DNA of 64,000 nt, from NCBI GenBank assembly GCA_039621445.1, contig CP154956.1, positions 58,039,155-58,103,154 on the forward strand, given 5' to 3'. The position numbers were made by a program, and so were the translations under genes. Under the pieces are notes generated by a model, which was given only the letters and a program-made list of their open reading frames with translations, did no database searches and was not told where the DNA came from. Source of the DNA: Euglena gracilis (Eukaryota > Euglenida > Euglenophyceae > Euglenales). Of the stretch, positions 40,503 to 52,169 are shown in pieces; within the stretch, counting starts at the first letter, position 1; each line of letters opens with the position of its first letter.

Positions 40503-41700
40503 ATGTGGAGGCTGGCTTTGCACGTATTCCCCACTCCCCTGAAATGCAATGGAACGTGATGCTCACCTGGAGGCGAGGATGACATGGAGGGTCCAGCTCG
40601 CTTAGTGCCCTGGGCTGGCTGGGATAGCTGGTCAGAACCTTCTTTGCACACCTGTATTTCCTGGCACTGCCGAAAATGAAGGAGAAGTTTTTGGTATTTT
40701 TTTGGCAAATTTTTGCCCAACCCGTGTTCAAAATGGCATTTTCGGCTTATTTTTGAGAGCCAACAATTTTGGCCCAGCGCTTTGCACCATGCCAAAAATT
40801 GGTCGCCTGGCCCGGGCTGGGACTGGGCTGGGTCGAACCAGGTACCAAAAAAAAAAAACTGCAAAAGAATGCCCTGAAAACTGCCAACGATGCAAAAAAA
40901 AATCGATTTCTGACCCAAATATGCCCTGGGCAGCTGGTTTTTTTTGGCAATTTTTGCATTCCCGAAAACAAAACAGCTGCCACCTCCCAGTTGATGGCCA
41001 GTTGATGGGGGGGATTTGGGGCTGGAAAAGGGCTGCTGACCGGCTGGACCTACTGAAGCCTGTGGTTTTTGTCAAGCCTTGTGCTTTTACCACCATTTGC
41101 CACATTTTTCCTTGAAGCATTTCGAAGTTACCTTTCACTTTTCCTCCAAAATGGTAATTTTTTTCTCTGAGTGAGGTTTTTTCCTCTGCAAAACGGTGAA
41201 CGGTGAGCTGAAGTTGAAATTTTTTTTTACAAAAAGGCACCTAGGAGATCCACCCGCTTCCCCCTCCATGTTGTGGATGTTGATTAGGAATCAGAAGAGG
41301 GGCTGCTCCAGACAGCCCTAAGTCCTAGGGGGGATGTGCCATTCCAGTAAGCGATCTCATTTGTTGTTGAGAATAGTTTTTGCCTATTCCTCCGCCACCG
41401 TCTTGGAAATTTTTGTGGTGTGTTGGGCCTAATCCAACCAAAATCCTACACATCTGGCATTTGCACTGGTGGGGGGGGAATACCTTGTGGCAAAATGCAT
41501 ACCTTATGTAAAAAAAAAGAAAACACATCAGAAACGAGGAAATCTATTTTGAGCGGGGTGGGAAGAAGCCTCAGCTTTATTGCTGAGAATTCTGTGCTGC
41601 CCAAACAAACAGATGTGGGTCAGACAGGCAAACGGTGAGGCACAAGCTTGCTAATGGTGGAGTGGCCCGGGAAGGCTTCTTTTTGACAGATTGGGAGGAT
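40503..41700. other. Repeat-derived sequence, no gene called
   Basis: 40,560-41,060 contains gggctggg and gaaccaggtaccaaaaaa phrases shared with the 42-kb family and an AAATCGATTTNTGACCC block. This is decayed MITE material. Confidence 0.4.
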
Positions 41701-41707
41701 TGGAAAC

Positions 41708-41839
41708 CTGCATTTGGATTTCTCCATCCTCCATTCCTTCCAATCGTCTGGAGCTTTTTGAAAGAGAAACCTCAATGAGCACATCACACACACGTGAGGT
41801 CAGGATTGCGAGAGGAGAATGCATCACACCTTTTTGCAT
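41708..41839 (-). CDS. Candidate exon, unrecognised
   Basis: A minus-strand frame LTSRVCDVLIEVSLSKSSRR continuing LEGMEDGEIQMQ ends at a CAG/GTTTCC donor. The composition is protein-like and the surrounding sequence is not repetitive. No acceptor is confirmed. A neighbouring minus frame (42,150-41,900, FVRLIAPVLGPQVEGF) may be another exon. Confidence 0.28.
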
Positions 41840-42212
41840 CGCGCCAAGAGGAAGAGGTCAGTGGCTGCAAAGGGTCGATAAATTTGGTCCAGTGGGCAAA
41901 AACATCCCATTGATGAAATTGGATTTTCTTTCCACTTTCCACTTTTGATTTCATTGATTGACTTATTGGATTCAGCTCAAAAAAATGAATGCTGACAAAA
42001 ATTACTGTGAGCCAATTTTTGTTGAACCCTTCGACTTGTGGACCCAGCACCGGTGCAATCAACCTTACAAACCTCAAACCACGAGTCATTTTTTTTTTAC
42101 TTTTATCAACTTTACCAACCACGCCAGCTGGAAATGAATGCATGACCAAAAGAGAAAAGGCATTTTTAAGACCAGCCCCACCACCCCGGGGTACCCACCC
42201 CTCCGGAGGGTC

Positions 42213-42642
42213 CAGGGCGTTGCTTAGTGACCCCCCCGGGGGGGGGGGTTCCAGCTCAGAGGCTGGAAAATTCGGGCTGGAAAAAGGCTGCTAGCTGACC
42301 CCCCCCCATGGGGGTCCCCCGGCTGGAACAGGGCCCGAGCTGGGATTGAACCGGGTACCAAAAAAATCGAAACGCCAAAAATGCCCCCCAAAAATTGCCA
42401 ATTGTGCAAAAAATCGATTTTTTTTATCCAAAATTTGCCTGGCCAGCCCAAATCTGCCCCCATACTTTTTCCCGGTTTTGCACCCCGAAAGCGAAAAATC
42501 CGTTGCCATCCGGCCGCCCTAAGGGCGGCTGGAAAATAATCAAAACTCGCCGATGGGGGAGGGGTCCGGGGCTGGAAAAAGGCTGCTGGCTGGCTGGACC
42601 CCCCCGGGGTACGGGGTCCACTTCGGCTTAAGCGACGCCCTG
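42213..42642. mobile_element. CAGGGCGTTGCTTA MITE, copy 1 (430 bp)
   Basis: The left CAGGGCGTTGCTTAGTGACC pairs with CAGGGCGTCGCTTAAGCCG from the right. Internal GGCTGGAAAAAGGCTGCTGG repeats, AAAATCGATTTTTTTTATCC and the box CGGCCGCCCTAAGGGCGGC are present. The flanking 8-mers (GGAGGGTC, TCAGTGGC) do not match, perhaps because a second copy abuts it. Confidence 0.7.
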
Positions 42643-42985
42643 TCAGTGGCCCCGGGGGTCCAGCTCAGAATTTGCTGGCTGGAAAAAAAGGCTGGCTGAC
42701 CCCCACCATTGGGGTCTCCGGCTGGAACTTGGCCCGACCCTGTTCAAAATGGGGGAAAAAATCGAAACTGCAAAAATGTCCCCAAAAAACTGCAAACATG
42801 CAAAAAAAATACACTCTGATGATTTGTTTGACCCCAAAGTTGCCCTGGCCAGCCCAAATCCAACCCATTTTGCCCATTTTTTTGGCCTGTTTTACACCCC
42901 CCCCCCACCCCGAAAGTGAGGAATCCGTTACCGTCTATCCGCCCTTTTGGGGGGATGTGAAGAGGATGCTGGCTGGCTTAGTTTT
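42643..42985. mobile_element. CAGGGCGTTGCTTA MITE, adjacent partial copy 2
   Basis: Directly abutting and in the same orientation, with the same order of internal blocks (gggggtccagctcag, gaaaaaatcgaaactgcaaaaatg, gccctggccagcccaaatc). The right terminus is missing. Confidence 0.65.
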
Positions 42986-43132
42986 GGGTTCAAAGAATTT
43001 TCGGTGTTGCGGGCCGAGAAAAAAAAGTCCAAAAAAACCAGAAACCAGAAACCCTCTTCTGGTGGGAACCCACAAGGCCCTCGGGGGCACCCTCTCCTCC
43101 CCGGGGTCCAAACTTGAAAGAAAATCCCTGGT

Positions 43133-43138
<6 letters not shown>

Positions 43139-43211
<73 letters not shown>
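43139..43211. repeat. (GA)n microsatellite
   Basis: About 36 GA dinucleotides. Confidence 0.97.
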
Positions 43212-43215
<4 letters not shown>

Positions 43216-43289
43216 CACAGTGCCTCACAAATGGTACAGACAAATGGGGAAGGGCGTCGCACCCCTTTCCAACTAGTGAAGAATCTCAA

Positions 43290-43690
43290 TGAACCCAGTG
43301 AGCCGCCCTTGCAACGATGCTTCGAGGGGAGCGGTGGTGGGGGGGGGGGGTTAGACGGAGGTGGTGGTGGTGGTTGGGCCGTCGGTGGCGATGGCCTGAA
43401 GGTTCCCCAGGGCAGCGGAGAGGTCCTCCCCCTCCAGCTTTTTCAGGGGCTGCGTGCAGGGGCACACCCGGCGGGCCCGGCCAACGCAACAGCGGCACCG
43501 AAACGGACGCCGTGCACCCCTGGCCGGAGCTGGTGGGCCCGCCGCAATCCGCGGTGGCAGCGGTCGCGCCAGCGGATGGGGGGCAGTGGCCCCGTCCGTT
43601 CCCCACTGGGCTGGCCTTCCTTGAAGAACTCCCGCTCCTTGACTTTGCTGCGGCTCACCTGGGGAGGCATTGCCAGACCATGGCCAAAGC
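43290..43690. other. GC-rich, CpG-rich candidate coding block, strand unresolved
   Basis: A sharp rise in GC and CpG with open frames on both strands. The minus strand offers PLKKLEGEDLSAALGNLQAI and a CCTCCCCAG acceptor at about 43,660 before VSRSKVKEREFFKEGQPSG. The plus strand offers GLAFLEELPLLDFAAAHLG. It looks like exon sequence of a host gene, but I cannot choose the strand. Confidence 0.35.
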
Positions 43691-43974
43691 ACAAATCACA
43701 TCTTGGACTCTGACCTTACACAAAAGCACATTTCCACAAGTCCGATTTCAATATACATTCTTTTGAAGTCTGCAGTCCTCCATGCAAACAACATGGCAGC
43801 TCACATGTGAGTGGAGGCACATGAATTGGCAGAATGCAACGCCACCATTGAGGCCACCACAATTCTTTCTGTGGGGGCCTAATTCTCTTCAAGATCTGTG
43901 GTCGCCCATAGCCAAATCTTTGTTGCCTGGGGCCATCTTTCTTCCTTGTTTCACCCTCCCCAACATTTGTCTCA

Positions 43975-44280
43975 GCGAATAAATATGAATAAACAACCGA
44001 ACTCTTTAGATGGATCTGTGTCTAATGACCGCTTGTATTTTGTAAATCTGAAACAATTCGAAACGATATCTATTTTGCAATTTAATAAACGAGAGGTGTT
44101 TAATATAATAAAATATTGAAAAAAGCATTACAGAAGACGTATCTGGGGAAAATTATTAGAAAAGAACGTCCTGTTTGGGATTCGGCCAATGGGGCCACTT
44201 TGGGGTATTTCCATATTATTTCAATTTCCTCAGCATGCATTATTCATTTTCATCGAACAACACCATCAGCATCATTTAAA
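43975..44280. other. AT-rich patch, possibly organelle-derived
   Basis: An abrupt change to AT-rich sequence. A plus frame from 43,984 (MNKQPNSLDGSVSNDRLYF, then NLKQFETISILQF) is open for 44 codons with organelle-like composition, then breaks. Not recognised. Confidence 0.3.
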
Positions 44281-44813
44281 GATTTATAATTATACATGCA
44301 AAATGTGAACAATTGCAAAAAAAAATCCAAACCACAAAAAAACTCTGTGACAAACTCAGAAAAATAATCCCAAAGATAACACCCCAAATAAGACCCCCCC
44401 AAATACGACACCCCCTGGTTCGAATGAGCAAAAATCCAAAACAAGACCACCCCTTGCCGGCGCAAAAGCACCATGGACAATGGAAATTTTCCTGAAAGCT
44501 TTCGAAACCCCCAACTACAGACAGGAAAATGATGCAATCTCAACATTTTTGGGCTTTTTGAGTTCCAAAAAGACATGTGAAATGTCTAACTTACCAATTT
44601 ACACATGGTGCAAAGCCCTGCAGGAGAATTCTTGGTGTTTTTGGGAACCTGGAAAATGATGCCTTTTTGGGCCCGGGTCGGCCAAGGAAAAATCCAAAAA
44701 GAATACCTCCCAAAATGAGATATCCCTCTGAAAGTTTCCAGCAACGAACCCAAAAAAACAACCCAGGTCTTAGTTTGGGGGTTGTTGTTGTTTTTTTTTT
44801 GCAATACCCTGAG

Positions 44814-45109
44814 TCATGCAAAATCCACCAGGATGAACTGAAGGAGTTGGTTGAGAAATTGGCAATCTTTGACAGCTGGCATTGCTACTTGCCTGAACAT
44901 GTCAGACGGGGGGAGCACCTCTTCAGCACGCGCATCGAGATTGGATTTGAGATCTTCGGCGCAGAAATCGGTGTGCACTTTTGCTGGCTTTTCAGTCTTC
45001 TCCACCTTCACCACCGGCTTACGTGGTGCCCCAGTCAAGCCAGGTGGTGGGGCAACCTCTTCCGTGAACTGCATGGGAGACAGACAATCAACCATCGCAT
45101 CCTCCCAAC
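44814..45109 (-). CDS. Terminal exon of a host gene, unrecognised
   Basis: Entered from a 3' splice site (CACATTCAG) two bases before the codon for Trp, the frame runs 97 residues to a TGA: WEDAMVDCLSPMQFTEEVAP, a Pro-rich turn, then the Lys/Glu-rich VVKVEKTEKPAKV, then DFCAEDLKSNLDARAEEVLP, ending LNQLLQFILVDFA. An in-frame ATG at 45,095 could be an alternative start. A second acceptor (CTCCCATGCAG) and a GC-type donor (CAG/GCAAGT at 44,892) exist inside, so the exon may be shorter. The balanced composition makes this one of the most credible host exons here. No domain is recognised. Confidence 0.5.
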
Positions 45110-45479
45110 CTGAATGTGAAACGCTAACCCACCATTCATTTCGATATTTTGTACACTACAAAGAAATTATTGACGTGATTATTGGCTGATTTCAGGAAAT
45201 TTTGGACCATTTTAGGCAAATTAATTCAATTCATTTGAACTATGGGTGGGGTTCAAATATCAAAACTTTCGGTCAGCTTTGGCACCAAAACTGCGCCATA
45301 TCTTCAATAATTCAAAAATAGAAATGTGCACCGAGGAAAGCATGCAAAAATTTCGTTGGTCAAAAACAAGGGGAAAATCAAAAAAAAATAATTCAAACAC
45401 GAACAGGAATTCCGAACAAAACGAATTTACGACTGGAAAAAACTGTGTGGGGAAATTTTGACGAAATATAAAACGAGTA

Positions 45480-46340
45480 AATAAAATGAGAAAAAACCTC
45501 GCAAAACCACTTTTTTTGTATTTAGAAAGTCCTTGTATGATGCGACAAGCAGTACCAAGAAGCAGTTATACCTATCTAAACATAAGCAGTAAGTTGGCCA
45601 TAGCAAGACAATTCAACGCCATCATCACACTAGTTATAATAACTGTAACTTTTCCACCAACTTGATTGCCAATACCCTAAAACTAGTGAACCAAACGGCC
45701 GCAATATATAGGCAGAGCAAAAGGCAAAAGAAGACAGTGATTGAACATCGGCATGATTGCTTTAGGGGGGGAAAATCGTTTAATACCACCGTCATGTGAA
45801 CATAAAGCATTAACTCAAAATATTCAAGAAAGGTATTTATTACCAACAGAAGCAAACAAAAGAAGAAAGCTTTATTACCAACAGGTAATAAAGCTATTGC
45901 TTCTTTGTAGCTCTTGCTTAATTTTGGCATTATAAATCGCACTCTAAATTTTAATGTTTAGAATATTTAGCGTCAAACCAAATTTAAGATGAATATCATT
46001 AATCATTAATCAGATGCAACATTTTTATTTATAAGTCATGCCCTTCGCTTCGAACAACTAACTTTTTGCATTACTTTAATTGTGTTTCAGTATTTTATAA
46101 CGGGGTTTTATATTGAATTTTTAAAAAAAATTAAGGGATATTTTTTTAAAATTGTTGGCAATTAAATTCTCGTCCAGCTTAATACTATTGGCTTTGAATA
46201 TGAAATTAGGTGGTGTGAAATGTCATGGCAATCGCACTCAAATTTAAAAGCATTCTAACTTTATACTGCTAATACATCATTGGCTATTTGTTGTAATATT
46301 TTGGGTTGCTTTCGGTGTTTCCACCTAAAAGTCAGAAAAA
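45480..46340. other. AT-rich segment, possible organelle DNA insertion
   Basis: About 860 bp clearly AT-richer than its flanks, lacking the poly-G style of the region. It contains the perfect stem-loop TTTATTACC-AACA-GGTAATAAA at 45,871-45,892, typical of plastid gene 3' ends, and hydrophobic frames (minus strand: FFFCLLLLVINTFLEYFELM). No organelle gene is recognised, so the origin is a guess. Confidence 0.35.
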
Positions 46341-47115
46341 GCATTTACAGACACATAGCGCAGTCAACCGTCTCCCCCCAAATAAGAGCCACCACCAAAA
46401 GAAGGCCCCCGACCCAGAGTAGACCCGGGGTGTATTGGGGGGGGGGGGTCGTTCATGGGAGTCAGCAGCCTATCTATCCATGGGACTGGCTGAATAAAGT
46501 TGACGAATGAAGATGATTTCCCCCAACAAATCCCTGGTTTCCGTGGGAGCTTTTTGATGCTCTTGCTAACCAAAACTGGTACTCTTCCAGAATCGGGTCA
46601 TCCCCCACCACCAAGCGCTTATTGCTAAAATGCATTAAAATTGCCTAAAAATGGTTTTTCGACCTTCAACAGGTGCAATCCTTAAAATGGCATAAACCTG
46701 CCTGAAGTGGCTTTAAGTTAATAAGACTTGCAGTCTGGAGTTTCTGTTTATTTTTCCAATGCGCTCTGATGATGTGTTTGGCCAGTGCTTCCTGTGGGTT
46801 TTTTTGAGCTCTGTCCTGACGCTTGTTATTGGGAATGGAACCGCTTTTCAGTGTTTCCTTCCTTCCAAAAAAAAATGCCATTTCTTTGGTCTCCCCTCCA
46901 AAAGACAGCTCAGCTCAGGGGGGAACATCTTGGGGGGGGGGTGGAATTTGGGTGGGGAGCCGTTTCCCTGCATATTTAGCGCATACTCCCGCACATCTTT
47001 AGTACATATTTGGGGGCCTTTTAGCGCATATTCCCATCCCCTAACCACATAGGTCAGGGGGTGCGTATGACCTCCCTCTGGTGGAAATGCAGGAAATTGG
47101 TTGGTGCGTAGGTAG
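46341..47115. other. No gene assigned; one candidate exon
   Basis: A minus-strand frame at 46,860-46,690 (KRQDRAQKNPQEALAKHIIR, then AHWKNKQKLQTASLINLKPL) is protein-like. The plus strand over the same bases reads like a signal peptide (FLWVFLSSVLTLVIGNGTA). The two cannot both be real and neither has firm splice sites. Confidence 0.25.
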
Positions 47116-47417
47116 CAGGCTGTTTCTTTACCAGCCCCGGGGAAGGGAGGGTCCGGAGTGCCTTGGGGTGCCTGTCCAGGCAGGCACTACCCCCCCTGGG
47201 GGGTCGGATTTCGGACTGTCCCCAAGCACATCCTTTTGAAAATAGGCCATTTTTGGCTCCCCAGGCGCTTTCGGCACCGGGTTCTGTGCTAGGGCACTTT
47301 AGGCCGTGTGCCGTACCCCCCCTGGGGGGGTCGGATCGGGAGTGCCTTGGAGTGCCTGCCCAGGCAGGCACCCCCTCCCCGGGGTGGGGTCGGCACCCGA
47401 TTAAAAAAAACAGCCTG
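47116..47417. mobile_element. hAT-like MITE, family B copy 2 (302 bp)
   Basis: It begins CAGGCTGTTTCTTTACC and ends AACAGCCTG. The flanking 8-mers GTAGGTAG and GTGGGCAG match at six of eight positions, as expected of an older insertion. The internal blocks match the copies at 4.0 and 61.4 kb. Confidence 0.82.
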
Positions 47418-47549
47418 GTGGGCAGCATTGCGGAAAATATGCAATATTTTCCAGAATCGGGCCATATTTGGAAAAAAGAAATGTAAAAAAAAAGTCAATC
47501 TTGGCCCATTTTGGGCCATTTCAGCCCATAACCGGCCACAAACAGCCGT

Positions 47550-48130
47550 TTTCGGACCATTTTCGACCATTTCCAGCCATTTTGGGGCATTTTAGACCAG
47601 TTTTGGCTACTTTTGGCCATTTTTGGCCATTTTCAGCAAATTAGGATAATTCTGCAATGGAGAATGGCCCAAATGACCAAAATGACAGTTGATTTCCCCC
47701 CAAAAAAAAGGCCAACAACAACAGAGGCCAAAAATGACCAAAAAATGACCAACAGCGGTCTCAAATATGGCCCACGGTGAATGAGAATGGCCAAAATGCC
47801 CAGAATTGGCTAAAAATGACAAAAAATGGCCCTGAAATGAAAGCATGACACGAAATGGTTGGAAGAATTTCAGAATGGCCCCAATAATGTGTAAAAAAAA
47901 ATATGCCCAAAATGTGCAGAACAGGAAAATATGCGGCAGAAAAATCCTAAAAACCCTCGGAAATATGCACAAAATATGTGCCTTTATGGCCAAAAAGGAT
48001 ACACACAAAATATGCGCACCCCCGGGGTGTTCACACGGCTGTGCCAAAAAAAAACAACCTATTTTTGCTTGGTGACCTACAACCCCCGACCAGGGGGGTG
48101 GACGTACGCACCCCCTGACCTGCAACCTCC
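47550..48130. repeat. Dispersed repeat family E, copy 1 (GGCCATTTTTGGCC / ATATGCG)
   Basis: Homologous over about 450 bp to 56,760-57,215. Shared blocks in order: TTTGGCCATTTTTGGCCATT, GAAAATGGCCCA-type, TGATTTNCCCCCAAAAAA, then CGGNAAATATGC and AAAATATGNGC. It ends with a decayed CCTGCAACCTCCGAC piece resembling the TAGTCGTACGACC MITE interior. Confidence 0.6.
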
Positions 48131-48990
48131 GACGGAGGGTGGTTGGTTTTTAGGGGTGGTCGGTGGGCAAGAGGGGTCCCCTTTGGGGGGGCTGGAGCCA
48201 AAAACTGGTCATCATCGGGGGGAAAGATGGGGAGTGCACAACTCATATTCTGAGTCTGAAACTGTTTCTTGCACAGCTATTTTTCTTTTGCATTGATCAA
48301 ATTTCATTTTTTCTGCATCTGGTTTGACTGCAACGTCAATCCCTATCATATAATAGCCAGTAAAAAAAATGTCTGAGAATCCCCGCTGTTGAGGGAGATT
48401 TTATTTTGAAATAGAATTCTTTCCAGGATTTTCATCAAAATGCACTTTGTGAATCGCTCCAAGTAAAATGCTCCATCAATTTAGGAAATGCAGTTTGAAA
48501 TCGCTCTGACAAAATTGTTGCGTAAATGAATGGTCCAGCCGAGAATTTTTTCCCCCACAATTGGCGTTCTATTTTTCAGCTTTTTGGGCGTCGTGGTAGT
48601 TTTGCCCATGGGAAAAGAATACAAGCCATCGTAGATCATTCGCATAACATAGCATAACATAGCATACAAGCTTGCCCTGCTCCTGGGAAGGAAGTGGTGG
48701 TGAGAGCCTGGCTCCAGACTGCCTTTCAAACGAAACGCGATTCCTGATTACAGGGGACACACTTGAAAACAAACAAAAAAATAAATAAAAATTAAATAAA
48801 AAGGTTTTACCATTTTAACTTCAATTGACAACAACCTGCAACAATGTGTGAACCTCCAAGATAAGATGAATCGCTGGTGGGCTTCCTAAATCATACCATT
48901 CTGGTGCCTGTGGGAAATTTTTAACCTGTGTTTTTCTCCTTTTCCTCCTGTATGGAACCATTGGAAGTGGAAATGGAGGAACAGGAAAGC
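48131..48990. other. No gene assigned
   Basis: Minus-strand frames ending at 48,481 (IYDGLYSFPMGKTTTT) follow an acceptor CTTCCTTCCCAG at about 48,693, but two frames are equally plausible. Confidence 0.3.
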
Positions 48991-48991
48991 A

Positions 48992-49167
48992 TTAGCACTT
49001 CGATTTAATTGAAAAAAATTCAGCCTGCTTGGTTCGTGGCGAGAGGCAACCAGTGTCGCCATCAGGATCGGACACAACCTGGTGTTGTGATGAGGTCATC
49101 GCACAAAAGAAAATCCAGCTGAGCTGAGCAAAAGAAATGATTGGAGGCCTGAGAAAAGGCGCCAACT
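48992..49167 (-). CDS. Candidate terminal exon of a four-exon minus-strand gene
   Basis: A strong 3' splice site (CTTTTGGTGTGTTTGCAG) opens the exon. Entered in phase 1 it reads ELAPFLRPPIISFAQLSWIF, FCAMTSSQHQVVSDPDGDTG and CLSPRTKQAEFFSIKSKC, then stops. The phase matches the exon at 49,220-49,330. The protein is unrecognised. Confidence 0.42.
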
Positions 49168-49219
49168 CTGCAAACACACCAAAAGAAAATGTGCATGAGA
49201 CATAATTTTTTTGATTTAC

Positions 49220-49330
49220 CACTGCTGACAGTGCAATGACGAACATCTTCACCTGAAACACACGAGCACCAAATTAGATGAGGAACATCAATGAAGACGG
49301 CGCGTCCACAAGAGATGCAGGCCTGTGCTC
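49220..49330 (-). CDS. Candidate internal exon, phase 1-1
   Basis: Acceptor CTGCTCCTTGCTTGTCACAG, donor GTAAAT. The 111-bp exon reads AQACISCGRAVFIDVPHLIW and CSCVSGEDVRHCTVSS, with four Cys in the first half. The length is a multiple of three and the incoming and outgoing phases are both 1, matching its neighbours. Confidence 0.42.
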
Positions 49331-50441
49331 CTGTGACAAGCAAGGAGCAGAAAACATCTAAACCCATGCTTGTCTATCTCCACTGGGGAAAAGTCATGAC
49401 ACATCACTCACACACGAAATTGCCACAGCATGAATATTTCCCGAATGCCTTCGTATTATTTTCTCCTGATCGCCTTAAAATTAGAAAAAAAAGTGCCTGC
49501 CCCCGCCCCCAAAATGCCTGCCAGCCAAATCAAAAAAGACGCAACTTTGATATTTGGCAATGAAAACGGAGAAGAAGGTTGTTAGCTGAAGGGATGGTAA
49601 ATTCTTGCATGTATGCATGTATGCATTGCATGCATATATATGCTCGTTTTTTTTTCAAAACTATCCTTTGCAGGTCACGTTTTGGACAATTGTCAGATTT
49701 TGATCCTGCCCATCTCCCCTTCATTGTGGTGCTAACCAGCCCAAATTTCTAGCAGCTCAACTTTCTAGCCCTAACCCAGCAACTCCCCGGGCCTTTTCTT
49801 ATAAAAAAGAGATGCATGGTTGGGACATAGATTCACTTAACCTCTGTGATCTCCCACCTGGGGGTTCTCGAGAGTGGGCTGGGGCAGATGGAGCCCCCTC
49901 CCCTCCCCCTGGAGGGTGGGGTGGGGTGGGTCATGGTTCATGGGTCAATCTGGGGGCTCCGATTTAAATTCAAAACATTCTTGCCCTCAAGCACCAAAGG
50001 TTTTTTGTTTGCAAAGTGCGAGAACGAACCAAGACTGGCTGGTGCCAACCATGGATTCAGTTGGTGACCTGGGGGGGGGGGACTTTTTTTTTCCTGGGCC
50101 CAAATCCACCCACCCACTTTCGAAAACCCACTCATCCACCTACCAAAACCCTCCCAAAGTCCGCCGAAAACCCTTGAAAAAACTTTCCAGCCCAGCCTTT
50201 CGCCTGGATTTCCTGCGGCTGTCACAGCAGTTACCACTCAGCACTCAAAGCTCAACACCATCAAAAACATGGTTTTACATGGGGGAGGGGATTGAGCAGC
50301 AAATTTCGATTCTATCATCTCGGCTTGCGTCAGAGAGAAATTCACTTTCATCCAAAACAACTTTAAAAAAAAACTTGTGTCTGGGCATATGAGTGTGTGT
50401 TTGACTGCACTGTGCACATGTGTGGGCAAACAGGCAAACAC
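49331..50441. other. Candidate intron; no other exon assigned
   Basis: Open frames on both strands at 49,850-50,240 are not bounded by convincing splice sites. Further exons may be hidden here. Confidence 0.3.
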
Positions 50442-50555
50442 CTGTGGGGGCGTCCCCCGAACTGGGGCCAACGACCCATTCAACGATCCATTGAGGACGC
50501 TGCCACTCAATTGAGCACCCGCGAGCCAGCCTTCTATATTCCGCAGCGGGGCCAG
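50442..50555 (-). CDS. Candidate internal exon, phase 1-1
   Basis: Acceptor TGTGTTTTCCACAG, donor CAG/GTGTTT, 114 bp. In the phase demanded by its neighbours it reads GPAAEYRRLARGCSIEWQRP and QWIVEWVVGPSSGDAPT. The other open frame (LAPLRNIEGWLAGAQLSG) also looks protein-like, so the assignment is not certain. Confidence 0.42.
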
Positions 50556-51221
50556 CTGTGGAAAACACACAAAGCTGGAGAGGAGGCCAAAGCCACCATC
50601 AATTTACACCCCCTAAAACCAAAAATGAGGGCGAAAACTTGAATGTTTTGTGAGGTGATTCAGGGTTTGATTAAGCTCCATGGGCTTCTGCAGGGGGTGC
50701 CTGGGGACAATGCAGGGGTGGGGACTGGATATTTTTCGGGTCGACATGAAGCCCCTTCAGGGCATCCACCATGTGGGAACCCGACCCCAAAATGTTAAAT
50801 GAAAACTGCCCTGGATTCAATGCATATCAATTTTCACCTCTGAAATAACCTATCATTTTTTCCCTTTGCAAGCAAAAAAATGAGAGAAAAAGACTTCCTT
50901 AAGACAACACACAAATACACTGTAGACGACATTTAAAACTGATTGAATAGAAGCAATAATGAAATTATGCTGAACTGAATGAATAAAAACCATTAGAAAA
51001 CTGTGAAATCCAGTCAGTCTCTAGAGCTAAAAAATAAACCATTGTTAAAATGGCTGAGTCTGCGCAGCTGAACTGTTGAATCTGTGGGGATCCATCCGAC
51101 AGATTTCTCCTCCTCCCAAAAATGCTTCTGAGTTGAAATGTGTTTGAGCTGAGTGCAAATTATTTTCACACAAGAAGTGTGAAAATTCAATTCAAAATGC
51201 AACAAAATTGACGGATGCTAC

Positions 51222-51325
51222 CTGAGCTACCATTAACGCTTCCTGTGGGGGCAGAATCAGACTCCTTGGCAAAATGCATTTGGGGAAAGATGTACTTGGG
51301 GAGGAACTCTTGGGAGGGATGACAT
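51222..51325 (-). CDS. Candidate internal exon
   Basis: Acceptor CCCCACATTATTTTCAG, donor CAG/GTAGCA. It reads CHPSQEFLPKYIFPQMHFAK and ESDSAPTGSVNGSS and leaves in phase 1, which fits the exon at 50,442-50,555. The upstream start was not found. Together the four exons give about 165 residues with no recognised domain. Confidence 0.42.
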
Positions 51326-51504
51326 CTGAAAATAATGTGGGGGCTCTGTGCGAATCACAATAATTGTAAGCCAAACAACAAATATCCAGCTTTGGTCAAT
51401 TCAACAATTGTTGGCTGATCAGTAATGAGCACATTTTTTATATAAGAAATGCGTTAATTTGCTTATGTCTATGTGTATGTGTGATGCATGTGTGTGATGC
51501 ATGC

Positions 51505-51665
51505 GTGGATGTATGTATGTATGTATGTATGTATGTATGTATGTATGTATGTATGTATGTATGTATGTATGTATGTATGTATGTATGTATGTATGTATGT
51601 ATGTATGTATGTATGTATGTATGTATGTATGTATGTATGTATGTATGTATGCATGGATAGATGGA
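51505..51665. repeat. (ATGT)n microsatellite
   Basis: About 36 ATGT units ending in ATGG variants. Open frames here (Met-Tyr-Val-Cys) are products of the repeat. Confidence 0.97.
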
Positions 51666-52169
51666 TGGATGTATCATCCAAAAAAAACATCCTGGTCCCT
51701 AGCTTATCTCCAGATATACGCTGTCTGATTGTGAATCATCATTCAAAAAAGACATTTCTACAGGGAAAGCATTCCTTGTAGTGTCTTGAACCTTCTTGAA
51801 AAAAAAATTTGCGCGTCTGTTTAGGCCCAACAGAGGAGGAGGAGGGTGTCAATCAAGCGGGTGGGCACAACAAACCAAGGGGTCAATAACACGGGGAGGA
51901 GGGGGGAAGGTTTCTCCCCCTCAGCCCAATGAGCACTAAAATGGCACCAAAGTGAACACCACATGGACCCTAAAATAAGAATCAGGACGGTCTGGACAGG
52001 GGATATCCATTGGCGCATGGGCTGTCTGCGCGTTTTGCATTGCTGTGCAAGGTGATACTCTACACAGTCTGGACCACACCATTGCTCACTGAGCCTAGGG
52101 AATGAGAAGGGATCACTTTTCGCTTTCAAAAACCAGACTTTTGAAAAACTGGCCACCCACTTTATAACC

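Noticed and set aside
42213-42642. hAT assignment for the CAGGGCGTTGCTTA MITE
   Set aside because: TIRs fit, but flanking 8-mers differ, so superfamily is left open.
42928-43289. Leu-Ser and Arg-Glu repeat frames
   Set aside because: Products of the (GA)n microsatellite.
51438-51728. Tyr-Ile-His-Thr and Met-Tyr-Val-Cys repeat proteins
   Set aside because: Frames of the (ATGT)n microsatellite.
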